A stretch of 64,000 nt of DNA from Neptunomonas japonica DSM 18939 (GTDB taxonomy: Bacteria > Pseudomonadota > Gammaproteobacteria > Pseudomonadales > Balneatricaceae). Made by a program: the position numbers and the translations under genes. The stretch's first letter is position 1, and every line of letters starts with the position of its first letter. Where the stretch lies: contig NZ_KE383915.1 in the NCBI RefSeq assembly GCF_000422765.1, forward strand, positions 41,981 through 105,980, in the 5' to 3' direction. The notes under the pieces are model-generated. The model worked only from the letters and a program-made list of their open reading frames with translations, ran no database searches and was not told where the DNA came from. This document shows, piece by piece, positions 26,502-35,007 of this stretch.

Positions 26502-26708
26502 TCGTTAACTCCTTCGTATATAAAATATGATCTTCAATATAGAAACGAATGAAGGAGTACTTTTGGATGCAAAGTATTTATTTTTATATTGCTGTAACTC
26601 GCAAACAATGACAACACAACTCCGACGCTTAGCTAGCATGCAAAGTCTTTCCCATATACAAAAAGACCCTCATCCTATGGACAAGAGGCTTATAAATAAT
26701 GGTAAGCG

Positions 26709-27914
26709 TTAAACGCGCTTTTTCGCGGGTAGGCAATGATTAAGAACTGCAAAACCAACAATGCCTGAAACAAGAGAACCTAGAATAATTCCAATACGCT
26801 GATCAAACAGCTGGTTTATTACTGTTTCATCAAATGCGAGCGAACCGATAAACAAACTCATCGTAAAACCCACACCACAAAGAACGGCTGTTCCATATAG
26901 GCCACTCCATGACATGCCCTTTGGTAAACGGGTCCAATTAAGCTTAATAGCCAACCAGCAACATCCAAAAACACCAATTTGTTTACCAAGAAATAGCCCC
27001 AACGCTATTCCCAGTGGAACAGAGTGCATGACTTGTGCTGAGCCTATACCGGTAAAATTAATACCCGCATTAGCAAATGCAAAGATAGGCAAAATAAAGA
27101 AAGCGACGGCAAAGTGCAAATCATGCTCCATACTTTTTAGCGGGGAATAATCACTATTAGGGCGAGACTTCATGGGAACAAACATAGCCACTATTACGCC
27201 GGACAAGGTAGCATGAATCCCAGATTTCAACATAGCCACCCACATAATAATACCAATTAGAATAAAAGCTGTTTTGGACTCAACACCCTGTTTGTTGAAG
27301 ATCGCTAATAAAGGCAAGCAAGCGATAACAATTAACAACGCTATACCTGAAATATTATCAGTATAGAAAATGGCGATTATAAGAATTGCACCCACATCAT
27401 CAAAAATGGCTAATGATGTTAAGAAAATCTTAATACTAATCGGTACTCTGGAACCTAATAAAGTCAGAATACCTAATGCGAATGCAATATCTGTTGCTGC
27501 TGGAATAGCCCAGCCTTTCATTGCGGTTGTGTCGCCTATATTAAAAAAAGTATAAATAAGGGCAGGAACAGCCATCCCCCCAATCGCACCAATACCAGGC
27601 AAGATGATGTTGCATTTATCGGCAAGCTCGCCTTCAATTAACTCACGCTTGAGCTCCAACCCAACCAGAAAAAAGAAAATGGCCATGAGGCCATCGTTAA
27701 CCCATAAGAGTAATGGTTTTGCTATATGCAGAGCGCCGACTCTGATTTCAACAGGGGTCGATATTAAAAGGTCGTAATAGTTTTGATAGGGGCTGTTAGC
27801 TAATATCATGGCGAACACAGCAGCTAGCATCAAGGTAATGCCACCGGCTGATTCTAATTTAAAAAAACTAGATAAAGATGAACCATGCGTCAATAAATCT
27901 GGATAATTCGGCAT
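26709..27914 (-). CDS. nhaA: Na+/H+ antiporter NhaA
   Basis: A 401-residue inner-membrane antiporter that exports sodium in exchange for protons and matters for salt and alkaline tolerance. NhaA signatures are LLLWVNDGLMAIFFFLVGLELKRELIEGEL near the N-terminus, the ion-binding IPAATDIAFALGILTLLG, and FLTSLAIFDDVGAILIIAIFYT with its adjacent Asp pair. The start was set at 27914 (MPNYPDLL), because AAGGA lies close upstream; a longer frame from 27965 lacks a ribosome-binding site. It stands alone, with a stem-loop upstream separating it from dbpA. Confidence 0.95.
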   Translation of the reverse strand: MPNYPDLLTHGSSLSSFFKLESAGGITLMLAAVFAMILANSPYQNYYDLLISTPVEIRVGALHIAKPLLLWVNDGLMAIFFFLVGLELKRELIEGELADKCNIILPGIGAIGGMAVPALIYTFFNIGDTTAMKGWAIPAATDIAFALGILTLLGSRVPISIKIFLTSLAIFDDVGAILIIAIFYTDNISGIALLIVIACLPLLAIFNKQGVESKTAFILIGIIMWVAMLKSGIHATLSGVIVAMFVPMKSRPNSDYSPLKSMEHDLHFAVAFFILPIFAFANAGINFTGIGSAQVMHSVPLGIALGLFLGKQIGVFGCCWLAIKLNWTRLPKGMSWSGLYGTAVLCGVGFTMSLFIGSLAFDETVINQLFDQRIGIILGSLVSGIVGFAVLNHCLPAKKRV

Positions 27915-28004
27915 AACTTCCTTTACTTTCAAACACCTACCATCGCTAACAAAAATAGCCTTCAAGAAAATCTAGGCATATTATCTGTTAGATATGTATA
28001 ACCG

Positions 28005-28036
28005 AATGAGGGTAGTTATATTCAACCACCCTCATT
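28005..28036. terminator. Stem-loop between dbpA and nhaA
   Basis: AATGAGGGT and ACCCTCATT form a perfect nine-base-pair stem with a nested GTT/AAC pairing in the loop. It follows dbpA on the minus strand. No T-run is present, so it may end or process the dbpA mRNA or structure the nhaA leader. Confidence 0.5.
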
Positions 28037-28111
28037 TAGCTGTTCGAATTAGATAAAGAAAATTAACTTTAGTTCAGTAGTTTACTATGGCTAACCAGCA
28101 AGCTCATGCGC

Positions 28112-29494
28112 TTAGAGGCGTCTAGCGCGGTATGAACGACCTTTCATTTTTCCTTCACTGATCTTTTTCAATGCTGCTTTTGCTACATCCTGCTGAACCG
28201 CAACATACGATTTATTATCCATAATCTGGATTTTACCAACCTGCTTACCATCAATCCCATTTTCACCGGTTAGCGCGCCCAGAATATCGCCCGCTCTGAT
28301 TTTTTGCTTTTTACCACCATCAATCTGTATGGTCGACATTTCTGGTTTGAAAACAGGTTTATCCAACGCACTATCAGAAGGTAAGGACTCAACAGTAATG
28401 CGCTGTCCTATGTAATCTTCTAAGCGCGCAACCCTATGGGTTTCATTATCACTAAATAAAGTGCACGCTAAGCCCTTACGCCCAGCACGTCCAGTACGGC
28501 CAATCCTGTGGACATAAACCTCAATATCACGAGCAATTTGGTAATTGATGACGGCATCAAGCGCCTCAATATCTAAGCCTCGTGATGCAACATCCGTGGC
28601 AACCAATATCGAAACACTTTTATTGGCAAAACGAACTAATGTTTGGTCACGATCTCGTTGTTCTAAGTCACCATGAAGCGCAACAGCACTAAACCCATAA
28701 TTACAAAGCTCATTTGCAACCTCTTGTGTCTCAATACGCGTATTACAAAAGACTACAGTCGATTCTGGGCGGTTTTTCAGTAGAAGCAAGCGTAAAGCAA
28801 GCATACGCTCGGCATCATCTTTCACTTTAAATAGGTGCTGCTTAATACTTGAGTCATCATGAGTAGAGGTTACTTGAACCATCTCAGGTTCAGTCATTAT
28901 GCGTTTAGCAATCGACTCGATTTTTTTAGGGAATGTTGCACTAAATAATAAGGTTTGGCGCTCCAAAGGAATCTGATCAATCACAGCATCCAGCGCATCC
29001 TGAAACCCCATCTCGAGCATACGATCCGCTTCATCCAGCACCAGTGTTTCGACATGTTCCAGGTTAAGTGTTTTGCGATTAATATGGTCTTCAATACGCC
29101 CAGGTGTGCCCACAATAATATGCGCGCCATGCTCTAGCGAGCCGATCTGCGGGCCTAAGGGAGTACCACCACACAGTGTTAGCACTTTGATATTATGGAT
29201 AGTACGTGCCAGTGTGCGCACTTCTTTAGCGACTTGATCAGCTAGCTCACGTGTAGGGCAAAGTACCAACGCCTGAATTCTAAAACGCTTAACATTCAGC
29301 TTTTCTAGCATCCCTAAAACAAAAGCAGCGGTTTTACCTGAACCTGTTTTCCCCTGAGCAATAACATCCTTACCCGCCAAGATATGTGGCAAGCTTTGCT
29401 CTTGGATTGGCGTCATTGATGTATAACCAATAGAATCCAAGTTTTGAAGTAGCGCAGGTTTTAATTTTAGGGTCGAAAAATCTAGAGAGCTCAA
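28112..29494 (-). CDS. dbpA: ATP-dependent RNA helicase DbpA
   Basis: A DEAD-box helicase. It has the Q motif MTPIQEQSLP, Walker A AQGKTGSGKT, PTRELADQV, TPGRIEDH, VLDEADRM, SATFPK, and motifs V/VI in VATDVASRGLD and VHRIGRTGRAG. The C-terminal domain has IDGGKKQKIRAGDILGALTGENGIDGKQVGKI, the DbpA RNA-binding domain that targets 23S rRNA hairpin 92 during large-subunit assembly. The start is assigned to a TTG at 29494, giving 460 residues, because AGGA lies seven bases upstream; an in-frame GTG at 29548 would give 478 residues but has no Shine-Dalgarno. DbpA of E. coli is of similar length to the shorter form. Confidence 0.93.
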   Translation of the reverse strand: MSSLDFSTLKLKPALLQNLDSIGYTSMTPIQEQSLPHILAGKDVIAQGKTGSGKTAAFVLGMLEKLNVKRFRIQALVLCPTRELADQVAKEVRTLARTIHNIKVLTLCGGTPLGPQIGSLEHGAHIIVGTPGRIEDHINRKTLNLEHVETLVLDEADRMLEMGFQDALDAVIDQIPLERQTLLFSATFPKKIESIAKRIMTEPEMVQVTSTHDDSSIKQHLFKVKDDAERMLALRLLLLKNRPESTVVFCNTRIETQEVANELCNYGFSAVALHGDLEQRDRDQTLVRFANKSVSILVATDVASRGLDIEALDAVINYQIARDIEVYVHRIGRTGRAGRKGLACTLFSDNETHRVARLEDYIGQRITVESLPSDSALDKPVFKPEMSTIQIDGGKKQKIRAGDILGALTGENGIDGKQVGKIQIMDNKSYVAVQQDVAKAALKKISEGKMKGRSYRARRL

Positions 29495-29643
29495 TGTGTT
29501 GTCCTGTACGTGGTCTGTTTCAAAGTAAAGATGACCAAAAAGGCGCACATAATAGCAGATCTACGGCTATTACGCTGATTTATAAACGCTGCTTTACGCC
29601 AAGTAACTCTATTTATTTGGTGTAAAACACAACACTTAACACA

Positions 29644-30207
29644 CTAGGCATCACGCACGAATAAATACTCATCCATAAAATCACCATCGCGCTCTAATGA
29701 ACGGTAATATTCAACACGAAAATTAGCTGCCACTTCTAGATATTCACCGGGTAGTAAACAAAAACGTTCAGAGAAGCCTTTCTCTTGATGCTGTCGCACA
29801 TTAAAACTATTGAGCATTAACTTACCTTGCAAAGTAAGTAAGTCAGGTAAGCAAGAAAACAACGCCGGCGACGGCCTAAAACGATTGATCACTATATTGT
29901 CGTACTGGCCTAATTGTTTTAATGCAAGCACATCATCAAGGTCACATTGGAGTGTACGTATCGTTAATTGCTGCGCTTTCGCACTGATTGCTAAGCGTTT
30001 TAGCCCTTCTTCAGCGATATCTACAGCAGTAACCGCAAAGCCTTGCTGCGCTAAAAATAAAGAAGAACCTCCATCGCCTGACGCCAAGTCTAATACTGTA
30101 CCGGGTTTTAGTTGCTGCCACCCCTCTGTTATTGCACCAGGTACAGATGCAAGTGCTCCTGTTTTTTCTGCGTAACGGCGATTCCATTTTTCACGTACTG
30201 ATGACAT
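29644..30207 (-). CDS. SAM-dependent methyltransferase, TehB-like
   Basis: A 187-residue class I methyltransferase. It opens with SVREKWNRRYAEK, common to small TehB/UbiE-like enzymes. Motif I is VLDLASGDGGSSLFLAQQGFAVTAVDIAEEGLKRL, and the later segment NIVINRFRPSPALF replaces the usual motif IV. AAGGG lies five bases before the ATG. The substrate is unknown; thiol or metalloid methylation is a possibility for the family. The stop of the LysR gene lies only nine bases upstream, so the two may be co-transcribed. Confidence 0.85.
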   Translation of the reverse strand: MSSVREKWNRRYAEKTGALASVPGAITEGWQQLKPGTVLDLASGDGGSSLFLAQQGFAVTAVDIAEEGLKRLAISAKAQQLTIRTLQCDLDDVLALKQLGQYDNIVINRFRPSPALFSCLPDLLTLQGKLMLNSFNVRQHQEKGFSERFCLLPGEYLEVAANFRVEYYRSLERDGDFMDEYLFVRDA

Positions 30208-30215
30208 ATCAACCC

Positions 30216-31136
30216 TTATGATATTTGCGAGTTTGCAAAGGCATATACTTGTTTTACTTTCTGATTAATCAAGGCTCCTAGCTGCAGGGTAGCAGGCCCA
30301 GCATAACTACCTTCACGGTAAATAAGATAAAGCTCAACCGAGCGCTCTGAGCCTGACGCTAAAGGCAGTGCCTTTAACTTTCCACTATCTAACTCATTCT
30401 TGATCTTTAATGCAGGATACCAAGCATAGCCAAGCCCGATTACAGCACTCCGTATAGAGGTACCTATATGGCTGAGTGTCAAACGTTGCTGCGCTCCCAG
30501 CCAACCTGAGTCTGTACCACGACTTCCCGAATCCTTCACCACCAGCTGCCTATGCAAACGTAAGTCTTGATAATCTAGAGTACGGTTTAACTGGTGTAGA
30601 GGATGATTTGGAGCGGCAACTGCATGAAAAGTCACTTGCATTAAAGGATCTCCTAAAAACCCTGGCGGTACATAACCACTAATAACAATATCAGCTTCTT
30701 TATTGATTAAAGCTTCATCAGATCCGCTTAATACCGTTTCTTTTAGCTCAATTCTTGTCATTGGGTTTTCAGTCATGAAATCTTGTATTGCATCCAATAA
30801 CACCCATTGAGGGAACAAGGTATCAACCACTATTTTTATTTCAGCTTCTATACCCGAAGAAAACTGCTGGGCCATAGACTCCATTTGCTGCGCTTCTTCT
30901 AACAATACTTTAGCACGCCGATATAAGGTCCTGCCGGCGGGAGTCAGTGCCGCTTTACGCCCCTCAATCTTAAACGCTTGGATGCTTAGGCTAGTTTCAA
31001 GTTTTTGAATGGCATAACTAATAGATGACTGACTTTTTCCCATTGATTCAGCCGCCATCGCATAGCCACCATTATCGACAACAGCCACTAAAGCTTGCCA
31101 CTGCTCTAAGGTAACGAGTGTATTCATCTCATTCAC
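30216..31136 (-). CDS. LysR-family transcriptional regulator
   Basis: A 306-residue LTTR. The N-terminal winged helix is LVTLEQWQALVAVVDNGGYAMAAESMGKSQSSISYAIQKLETSLSIQAFKIEGRKAALTPAG, and the rest is a periplasmic-binding-like effector domain. It is divergent from azoR-yqjG-pirin and, as is usual for this family, probably activates that operon. The shared intergenic region contains a perfect 13-base inverted repeat that may be involved. Confidence 0.92.
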   Translation of the reverse strand: MNEMNTLVTLEQWQALVAVVDNGGYAMAAESMGKSQSSISYAIQKLETSLSIQAFKIEGRKAALTPAGRTLYRRAKVLLEEAQQMESMAQQFSSGIEAEIKIVVDTLFPQWVLLDAIQDFMTENPMTRIELKETVLSGSDEALINKEADIVISGYVPPGFLGDPLMQVTFHAVAAPNHPLHQLNRTLDYQDLRLHRQLVVKDSGSRGTDSGWLGAQQRLTLSHIGTSIRSAVIGLGYAWYPALKIKNELDSGKLKALPLASGSERSVELYLIYREGSYAGPATLQLGALINQKVKQVYAFANSQIS

Positions 31137-31165
31137 ATCTATTTTTTAGATAATAATGCGCTAAT

Positions 31166-31248
31166 TATACCTATTTATAATCTTTTTAATGAATATAAAA
31201 TCAATTCCATTAAACAAAACACTTTTAATGTAAAAATAAATAGGTATA
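31166..31248. promoter_or_regulatory. 13-base inverted repeat spanning the lysR-azoR intergenic region
   Basis: TATACCTATTTAT at 31166-31178 is the exact reverse complement of ATAAATAGGTATA at 31236-31248, with a 57-base AT-rich centre. The right copy ends five bases before the azoR ATG and covers its AGG Shine-Dalgarno. Two operator half-sites bridged by a LysR tetramer, or an mRNA structure, would both fit. Confidence 0.5.
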
Positions 31249-31253
31249 CCCGA

Positions 31254-31865
31254 ATGACAACACTACTACATATCAAGAGCAGCCTTTTTGGTGAAGATGG
31301 AAAATCTAATCTGCTAGCAACTGAGTTTATTGAACAATGGCAAAACAAACAGGGCACTGAAAAAAGTAACGGCCAAGTAGTTGTGCGTGATGTCATTAGC
31401 AACAGCACTTCTCACCTTGATGCTTCTATCATAACGGCTTTCATGACACCTGAAGCCGAGAGAACTGTAGAGCAGCAAACCATAGCATGCCACTCTGATA
31501 CGCTGATTAATGAAATCCGCGAAGCTGACATAATCGTTATCGGTGTGCCCATGTACAATTTTGGTATTCCATCACAGATGAAGGCTTATCTGGATCACAT
31601 TGCACGCGCTGGAATCACGTTTAAATATACTGATACTGGCCCAGTTGGCTTATTGGAAGACAAACCTGTTTACCTATTTGCAACACGTGGTGGCATGTAT
31701 CGTGATTCGGGCATAGATTTTCAGGTTCCATTTATGACGCAATTTCTTAATTTTATCGGCCTCAGCAGTATCGATACCATCTATGCAGAAGGCCTTAATA
31801 TGGGTGCCGTTGCTGAAAACTCCTTAGCTGCTGCTAAAACTCAAATTAGTGCCGCTGTAAATTAA
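31254..31865 (+). CDS. azoR: FMN-dependent NADH-azoreductase / quinone reductase
   Basis: A 203-residue flavodoxin-fold enzyme with the AzoR hallmarks LLHIKSSLFGEDGKSNLLATEF (phosphate loop), IVIGVPMYNFGIPSQMKAYLDHIARAGITFKYT and ATRGGMYRD. AzoR proteins reduce quinones and azo compounds with two electrons from NADH, avoiding radical semiquinones. It is first in an operon with a glutathionyl-hydroquinone reductase and a pirin, all suited to quinone handling. Confidence 0.93.
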   Translation: MTTLLHIKSSLFGEDGKSNLLATEFIEQWQNKQGTEKSNGQVVVRDVISNSTSHLDASIITAFMTPEAERTVEQQTIACHSDTLINEIREADIIVIGVPMYNFGIPSQMKAYLDHIARAGITFKYTDTGPVGLLEDKPVYLFATRGGMYRDSGIDFQVPFMTQFLNFIGLSSIDTIYAEGLNMGAVAENSLAAAKTQISAAVN

Positions 31866-31905
31866 GCAGCATTAAACTTTACAAGAAATAGCGAGGAGTA
31901 ATCTG

Positions 31906-32898
31906 ATGGGACTGTTAATTAATGGCCAATGGCACGATCAGTGGTATGACACTAAAACTAATGATGGCGAGTTTATTCGCCATGAGTCGCAGTTCCGACA
32001 TTGGATTGCCAAACCTAGCTCAGAAAAAAATACAGATAATACAAATACTGATACCCCTTTTATAGCAGAAGCGGGACGTTATCACTTGTATGTTTCTTTA
32101 GCATGCCCTTGGGCACACCGCACATTAATTATGCGAGCGTTAAAAGGATTAGAGAATATTGTTAGCGTTGATATTGTCCATCCATTAATGCAAGACAACG
32201 GTTGGACCTTTACTAATGATACAGCGACAACAACAGGAGACTCGCAACTCTCATCCGATTATCTTTATCAGCTTTACACGCATGAGCAAGCCAATTATAG
32301 CGGCCGAGTAACGGTACCTATTCTCTGGGATAAGCAACAGCAGCGCATTGTTAGTAATGAATCATCAGAAATAATACGTATGTTCAACAGTGCTTTTAAT
32401 GACGTGGGCGCAATACAGACAGACTACTACCCTCCTGCCCTTCGCTCTGAAATTAATCAGCTAAACAACTGGATATATGAGAGCGTTAACAACGGCGTTT
32501 ATCGCGCCGGTTTTGCCACCAGCCAACAAGCATACGATAACGCAGTAACGCTGTTATTTGCCGCGCTTGATGATTTAAATGAACGCCTTAGCACACAACG
32601 ATATTTAATAGGCAAGCAGCTAACAGAAGCAGACATACGTCTATTTACAACACTCATACGGTTTGATCCTGTCTATGTAAGCCACTTTAAATGCGACCGT
32701 AAGCGTATTGCCGACTACCCGGCACTTTCTGGATACGTAAGAGATATCTATCAAATAAATGGCATTGCAGAAACCGTCTGCTTTGATCATATCAAACAGC
32801 ACTACTTCACCAGCCACAAAATGATTAATCCAACAGGCATCATTCCTGTTGGACCAGAGCTTGACCTCAACGCCCCCCACCGGAGGGATATCCTATGA
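31906..32898 (+). CDS. yqjG: Glutathionyl-hydroquinone reductase (xi-class GST)
   Basis: A 330-residue xi-class glutathione transferase. The catalytic cysteine is C67 in VSLACPWAHRTLIMRALKGLE. Downstream motifs are NESSEIIRMFN, INQLNNWIYESVNNGVYRAGFATSQQAYDNAV, and RYLIGKQLTEADIRLFTTLIRFDPVY with the family's conserved Tyr/Arg set. It reduces glutathionyl-hydroquinones, releasing hydroquinone and a mixed disulfide. GAGGAG lies seven bases before the ATG. Its stop overlaps the pirin start by four bases. Confidence 0.93.
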   Translation: MGLLINGQWHDQWYDTKTNDGEFIRHESQFRHWIAKPSSEKNTDNTNTDTPFIAEAGRYHLYVSLACPWAHRTLIMRALKGLENIVSVDIVHPLMQDNGWTFTNDTATTTGDSQLSSDYLYQLYTHEQANYSGRVTVPILWDKQQQRIVSNESSEIIRMFNSAFNDVGAIQTDYYPPALRSEINQLNNWIYESVNNGVYRAGFATSQQAYDNAVTLLFAALDDLNERLSTQRYLIGKQLTEADIRLFTTLIRFDPVYVSHFKCDRKRIADYPALSGYVRDIYQINGIAETVCFDHIKQHYFTSHKMINPTGIIPVGPELDLNAPHRRDIL

Positions 32899-33755
32899 GC
32901 ACCTCAACACAACAAAGAACGATTGCACGTATTATTCCGGCCGTTGATAGCCAAGATGGTGCAGGTGTAAAACTTAAACGTAGTGTAGGAAAAAACGCAG
33001 CCTCACGTATTGACCCTTTTTTGATGCTCGATGCTTTTTCATCTGCCAACCCTGACGACTACATTGCAGGCTTCCCTCCTCATCCACACCGCGGCTTTGA
33101 AACCGTCACCTACATGTTAGATGGCCACATGATCCATAAAGATCACATGGGCAATGAAGGAGACTTGCGTACAGGTGGTGTTCAATGGATGACCGCTGGC
33201 CGAGGCGTTATTCACGAAGAGCGCCCTCAAATGACAGAAGGCTTAATGCGCGGCTTTCAATTATGGATTAACTTACCGGCCAGCGAAAAAATGAAACCGG
33301 CCGCTTACCAGAATATAGAACCTCAAGAAGTACCGGTCATAACACTTAATAATGGCAGCACTCTTAAAGTCATTGCTGGCGAATATCAGTTAGAAGATAA
33401 GCTTGCTACTGGGCCTATTGCTGCGGGTAGCACACAAGTTACCTACCTTGATATTCACATACCAAAAGGCGAGCACCTGAGCCTACCTGTTAGCAGCAGC
33501 TTAAGTACCTTCATTTATCTGTTTGAAGGCCAAGCAGGAATCAACAAACAAGCGCTAAGCAAGAATAACGCAGCCATTTTAGGCTCAGGAAACAACGTTA
33601 CTATTCACGCAGCAGAAATGGGGGCAAGGATGTTGTTAATAGCAGGCAAGGCAATAGGCGAACCTATCGCGCAATATGGCCCATTTGTGATGAATACTAT
33701 GAAGGAAGTTGATCAAGCAATTGAAGATTACCAAAACAATACACTAACAAATTAG
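32895..33755 (+). CDS. Pirin family protein
   Basis: A 286-residue bicupin. The first cupin carries the pirin metal site: H63 and H65 in PPHPHRGFET, then H107 and E109 in GRGVIHEERP. The C-terminal pirin domain includes LDIHIPKGEHLSLPV and LIAGKAIGEPIAQYGPFVMNT. Bacterial pirins include quercetin-2,3-dioxygenase-like enzymes acting on polyphenols. Four-base overlap with yqjG and the quinone-active neighbours suggest a role in aromatic or quinone detoxification. GGAGGG is a good ribosome-binding site. Confidence 0.93.
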   Translation: MSTSTQQRTIARIIPAVDSQDGAGVKLKRSVGKNAASRIDPFLMLDAFSSANPDDYIAGFPPHPHRGFETVTYMLDGHMIHKDHMGNEGDLRTGGVQWMTAGRGVIHEERPQMTEGLMRGFQLWINLPASEKMKPAAYQNIEPQEVPVITLNNGSTLKVIAGEYQLEDKLATGPIAAGSTQVTYLDIHIPKGEHLSLPVSSSLSTFIYLFEGQAGINKQALSKNNAAILGSGNNVTIHAAEMGARMLLIAGKAIGEPIAQYGPFVMNTMKEVDQAIEDYQNNTLTN

Positions 33756-33783
33756 CAATTAACCAATAATATCAAGCTCGCAG

Positions 33784-34182
33784 CTAATCCGTTTGCCACT
33801 CTTCATAGGCTGGAACATCTTTATATTCCAACCATGATTTATCATGCGATAGCCAGATATGGGACTGCGGCTTTACGCCTGGATCATTATCTAAGGTTGC
33901 CACACGAAGAATCACATGAGGAGCACCCTCTCGCTCAGCCATAAGGTGGGAGCCACACTGAGAGCAGAAATGTCGGTGTTTTCCTTTAGATGATTCAAAA
34001 GAGGCCCTCACCTCTTCGCCTCTAATCCATCTAAAATGTTCTCTCATTACGCCTGCTGTGGCTACAAATGCTGCAGCATGCGCTTTTTGACACGTAGAGC
34101 AATGGCAATGACTTATCGGCATATCCAGCGAATCAACTTCGTACACTACCGCCTTGCATAAACAGCTTCCTTTCATCGCCAT
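33784..34182 (-). CDS. GFA-domain (glutathione-dependent formaldehyde-activating-like) protein
   Basis: A 132-residue CENP-V/GFA fold protein. Zinc-ligand cysteines are GSCLCKAVVYEV, SHCHCSTCQKAHAAAF and HFCSQCGSHL, as in the family, which binds two zinc ions. Physiological activity as a formaldehyde-activating enzyme is doubtful for most members. GGAG lies seven bases before the ATG. It starts 15 bases after msrA on the same strand, so the two probably form one transcript. Confidence 0.9.
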   Translation of the reverse strand: MAMKGSCLCKAVVYEVDSLDMPISHCHCSTCQKAHAAAFVATAGVMREHFRWIRGEEVRASFESSKGKHRHFCSQCGSHLMAEREGAPHVILRVATLDNDPGVKPQSHIWLSHDKSWLEYKDVPAYEEWQTD

Positions 34183-34196
34183 TGCTTTGCTCCTTA

Positions 34197-34790
34197 TTAA
34201 TGGGTTGCTTTATCACCCCAAATTGCTTTTAAGCGCTTATCACGACCGCAGTTCCAACGGTACGCCTTATATCGAAGAGGATTGTTTTTGTAGTAATCCT
34301 GATGATAGCTCTCTCTTCCATGAATAGGGTAAAAGGTAGATGCATCTAAAATTGGTGTCACTACGGTTTGTTCTGGAAACTGCGCTACAACTTCTTTTCT
34401 TGAAGCTTCAGCCAGTGCTCTTTCAGTACTACTAGCTACAAAAATAGCGCTCAGATAACTCGGCCCTTTATCGCAAAACTGCCCTCGCGAATCAAATGGA
34501 TCAACATTAACCCAGTAATGCGCTAGCAGCTCTTTATAAGTCACTTTCTTTGGATCATAGGTAATCTCAACGGCCTCGTAGTGGCCTTTATGATTACCAT
34601 TATACGTTGGGTTTTTAAGTGTTCCGCCAGTAAAGCCAGAAACAACTTCAGACACACCCTCTAGCTTTTCAAAGTCAGATTCCATACACCAAAAGCAGCC
34701 GCCTGCTAAAACGGCTTTATCTGCATAAACATTTGCGCCATAAGAAAGCAGGCCCGCAACAACAGCAAGTAACATCAATTTATTCTTCAT
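34197..34790 (-). CDS. msrA: Exported peptide methionine-S-sulfoxide reductase MsrA
   Basis: A 197-residue enzyme from 34790 (MKNKLMLL). A signal peptide (LLAVVAGLLSYGANVYA) precedes the catalytic motif AGGCFWCMES with nucleophilic C32. EVVSGFTGGTLKNPTYN and HYEAVEITYDPK follow. It reduces the S-epimer of methionine sulfoxide, here in the periplasm. Resolving cysteines appear later (CDKGPSYLSA, WNCGRDKR). The longer frame from 34832 would spoil the signal peptide. Periplasmic MsrA needs electrons, and DsbD at 39243 is a possible donor. Confidence 0.92.
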   Translation of the reverse strand: MKNKLMLLAVVAGLLSYGANVYADKAVLAGGCFWCMESDFEKLEGVSEVVSGFTGGTLKNPTYNGNHKGHYEAVEITYDPKKVTYKELLAHYWVNVDPFDSRGQFCDKGPSYLSAIFVASSTERALAEASRKEVVAQFPEQTVVTPILDASTFYPIHGRESYHQDYYKNNPLRYKAYRWNCGRDKRLKAIWGDKATH

Positions 34791-34879
34791 GTAACATCTC
34801 TCAGCAAAGTTCTTTACAAAAAACCGCAACATCTAACGATATAGTGATTCGGACAACAGTTTGCTTGAATTGTTACAAC

Positions 34880-34906
34880 CCCAGTGACAAAAGTAATAGC
34901 ACTGGG
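34880..34906 (-). terminator. Stem-loop downstream of the FMN reductase gene
   Basis: CCCAGTG and CACTGGG pair around a 13-base loop, with AA/TT extending the stem. It lies 100 bases beyond the reductase stop on the minus strand. No long T-run is present, so it is a weak terminator candidate. Confidence 0.45.
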
Positions 34907-35007
34907 TTATAAAGCATCACTCATTTTGTACTGATTCAACTTCTTGAGTCTTAAAACCTGCAGGCATAACGATCTCCCGTAACCTTTTCGTTAAATAGCT
35001 CTCGATA

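Noticed and set aside
26527-26712. 61-codon plus-strand frame between the lipoprotein and nhaA
   Set aside because: There is no Shine-Dalgarno, no recognisable motif and uneven composition; it covers the promoter region of the lipoprotein gene.
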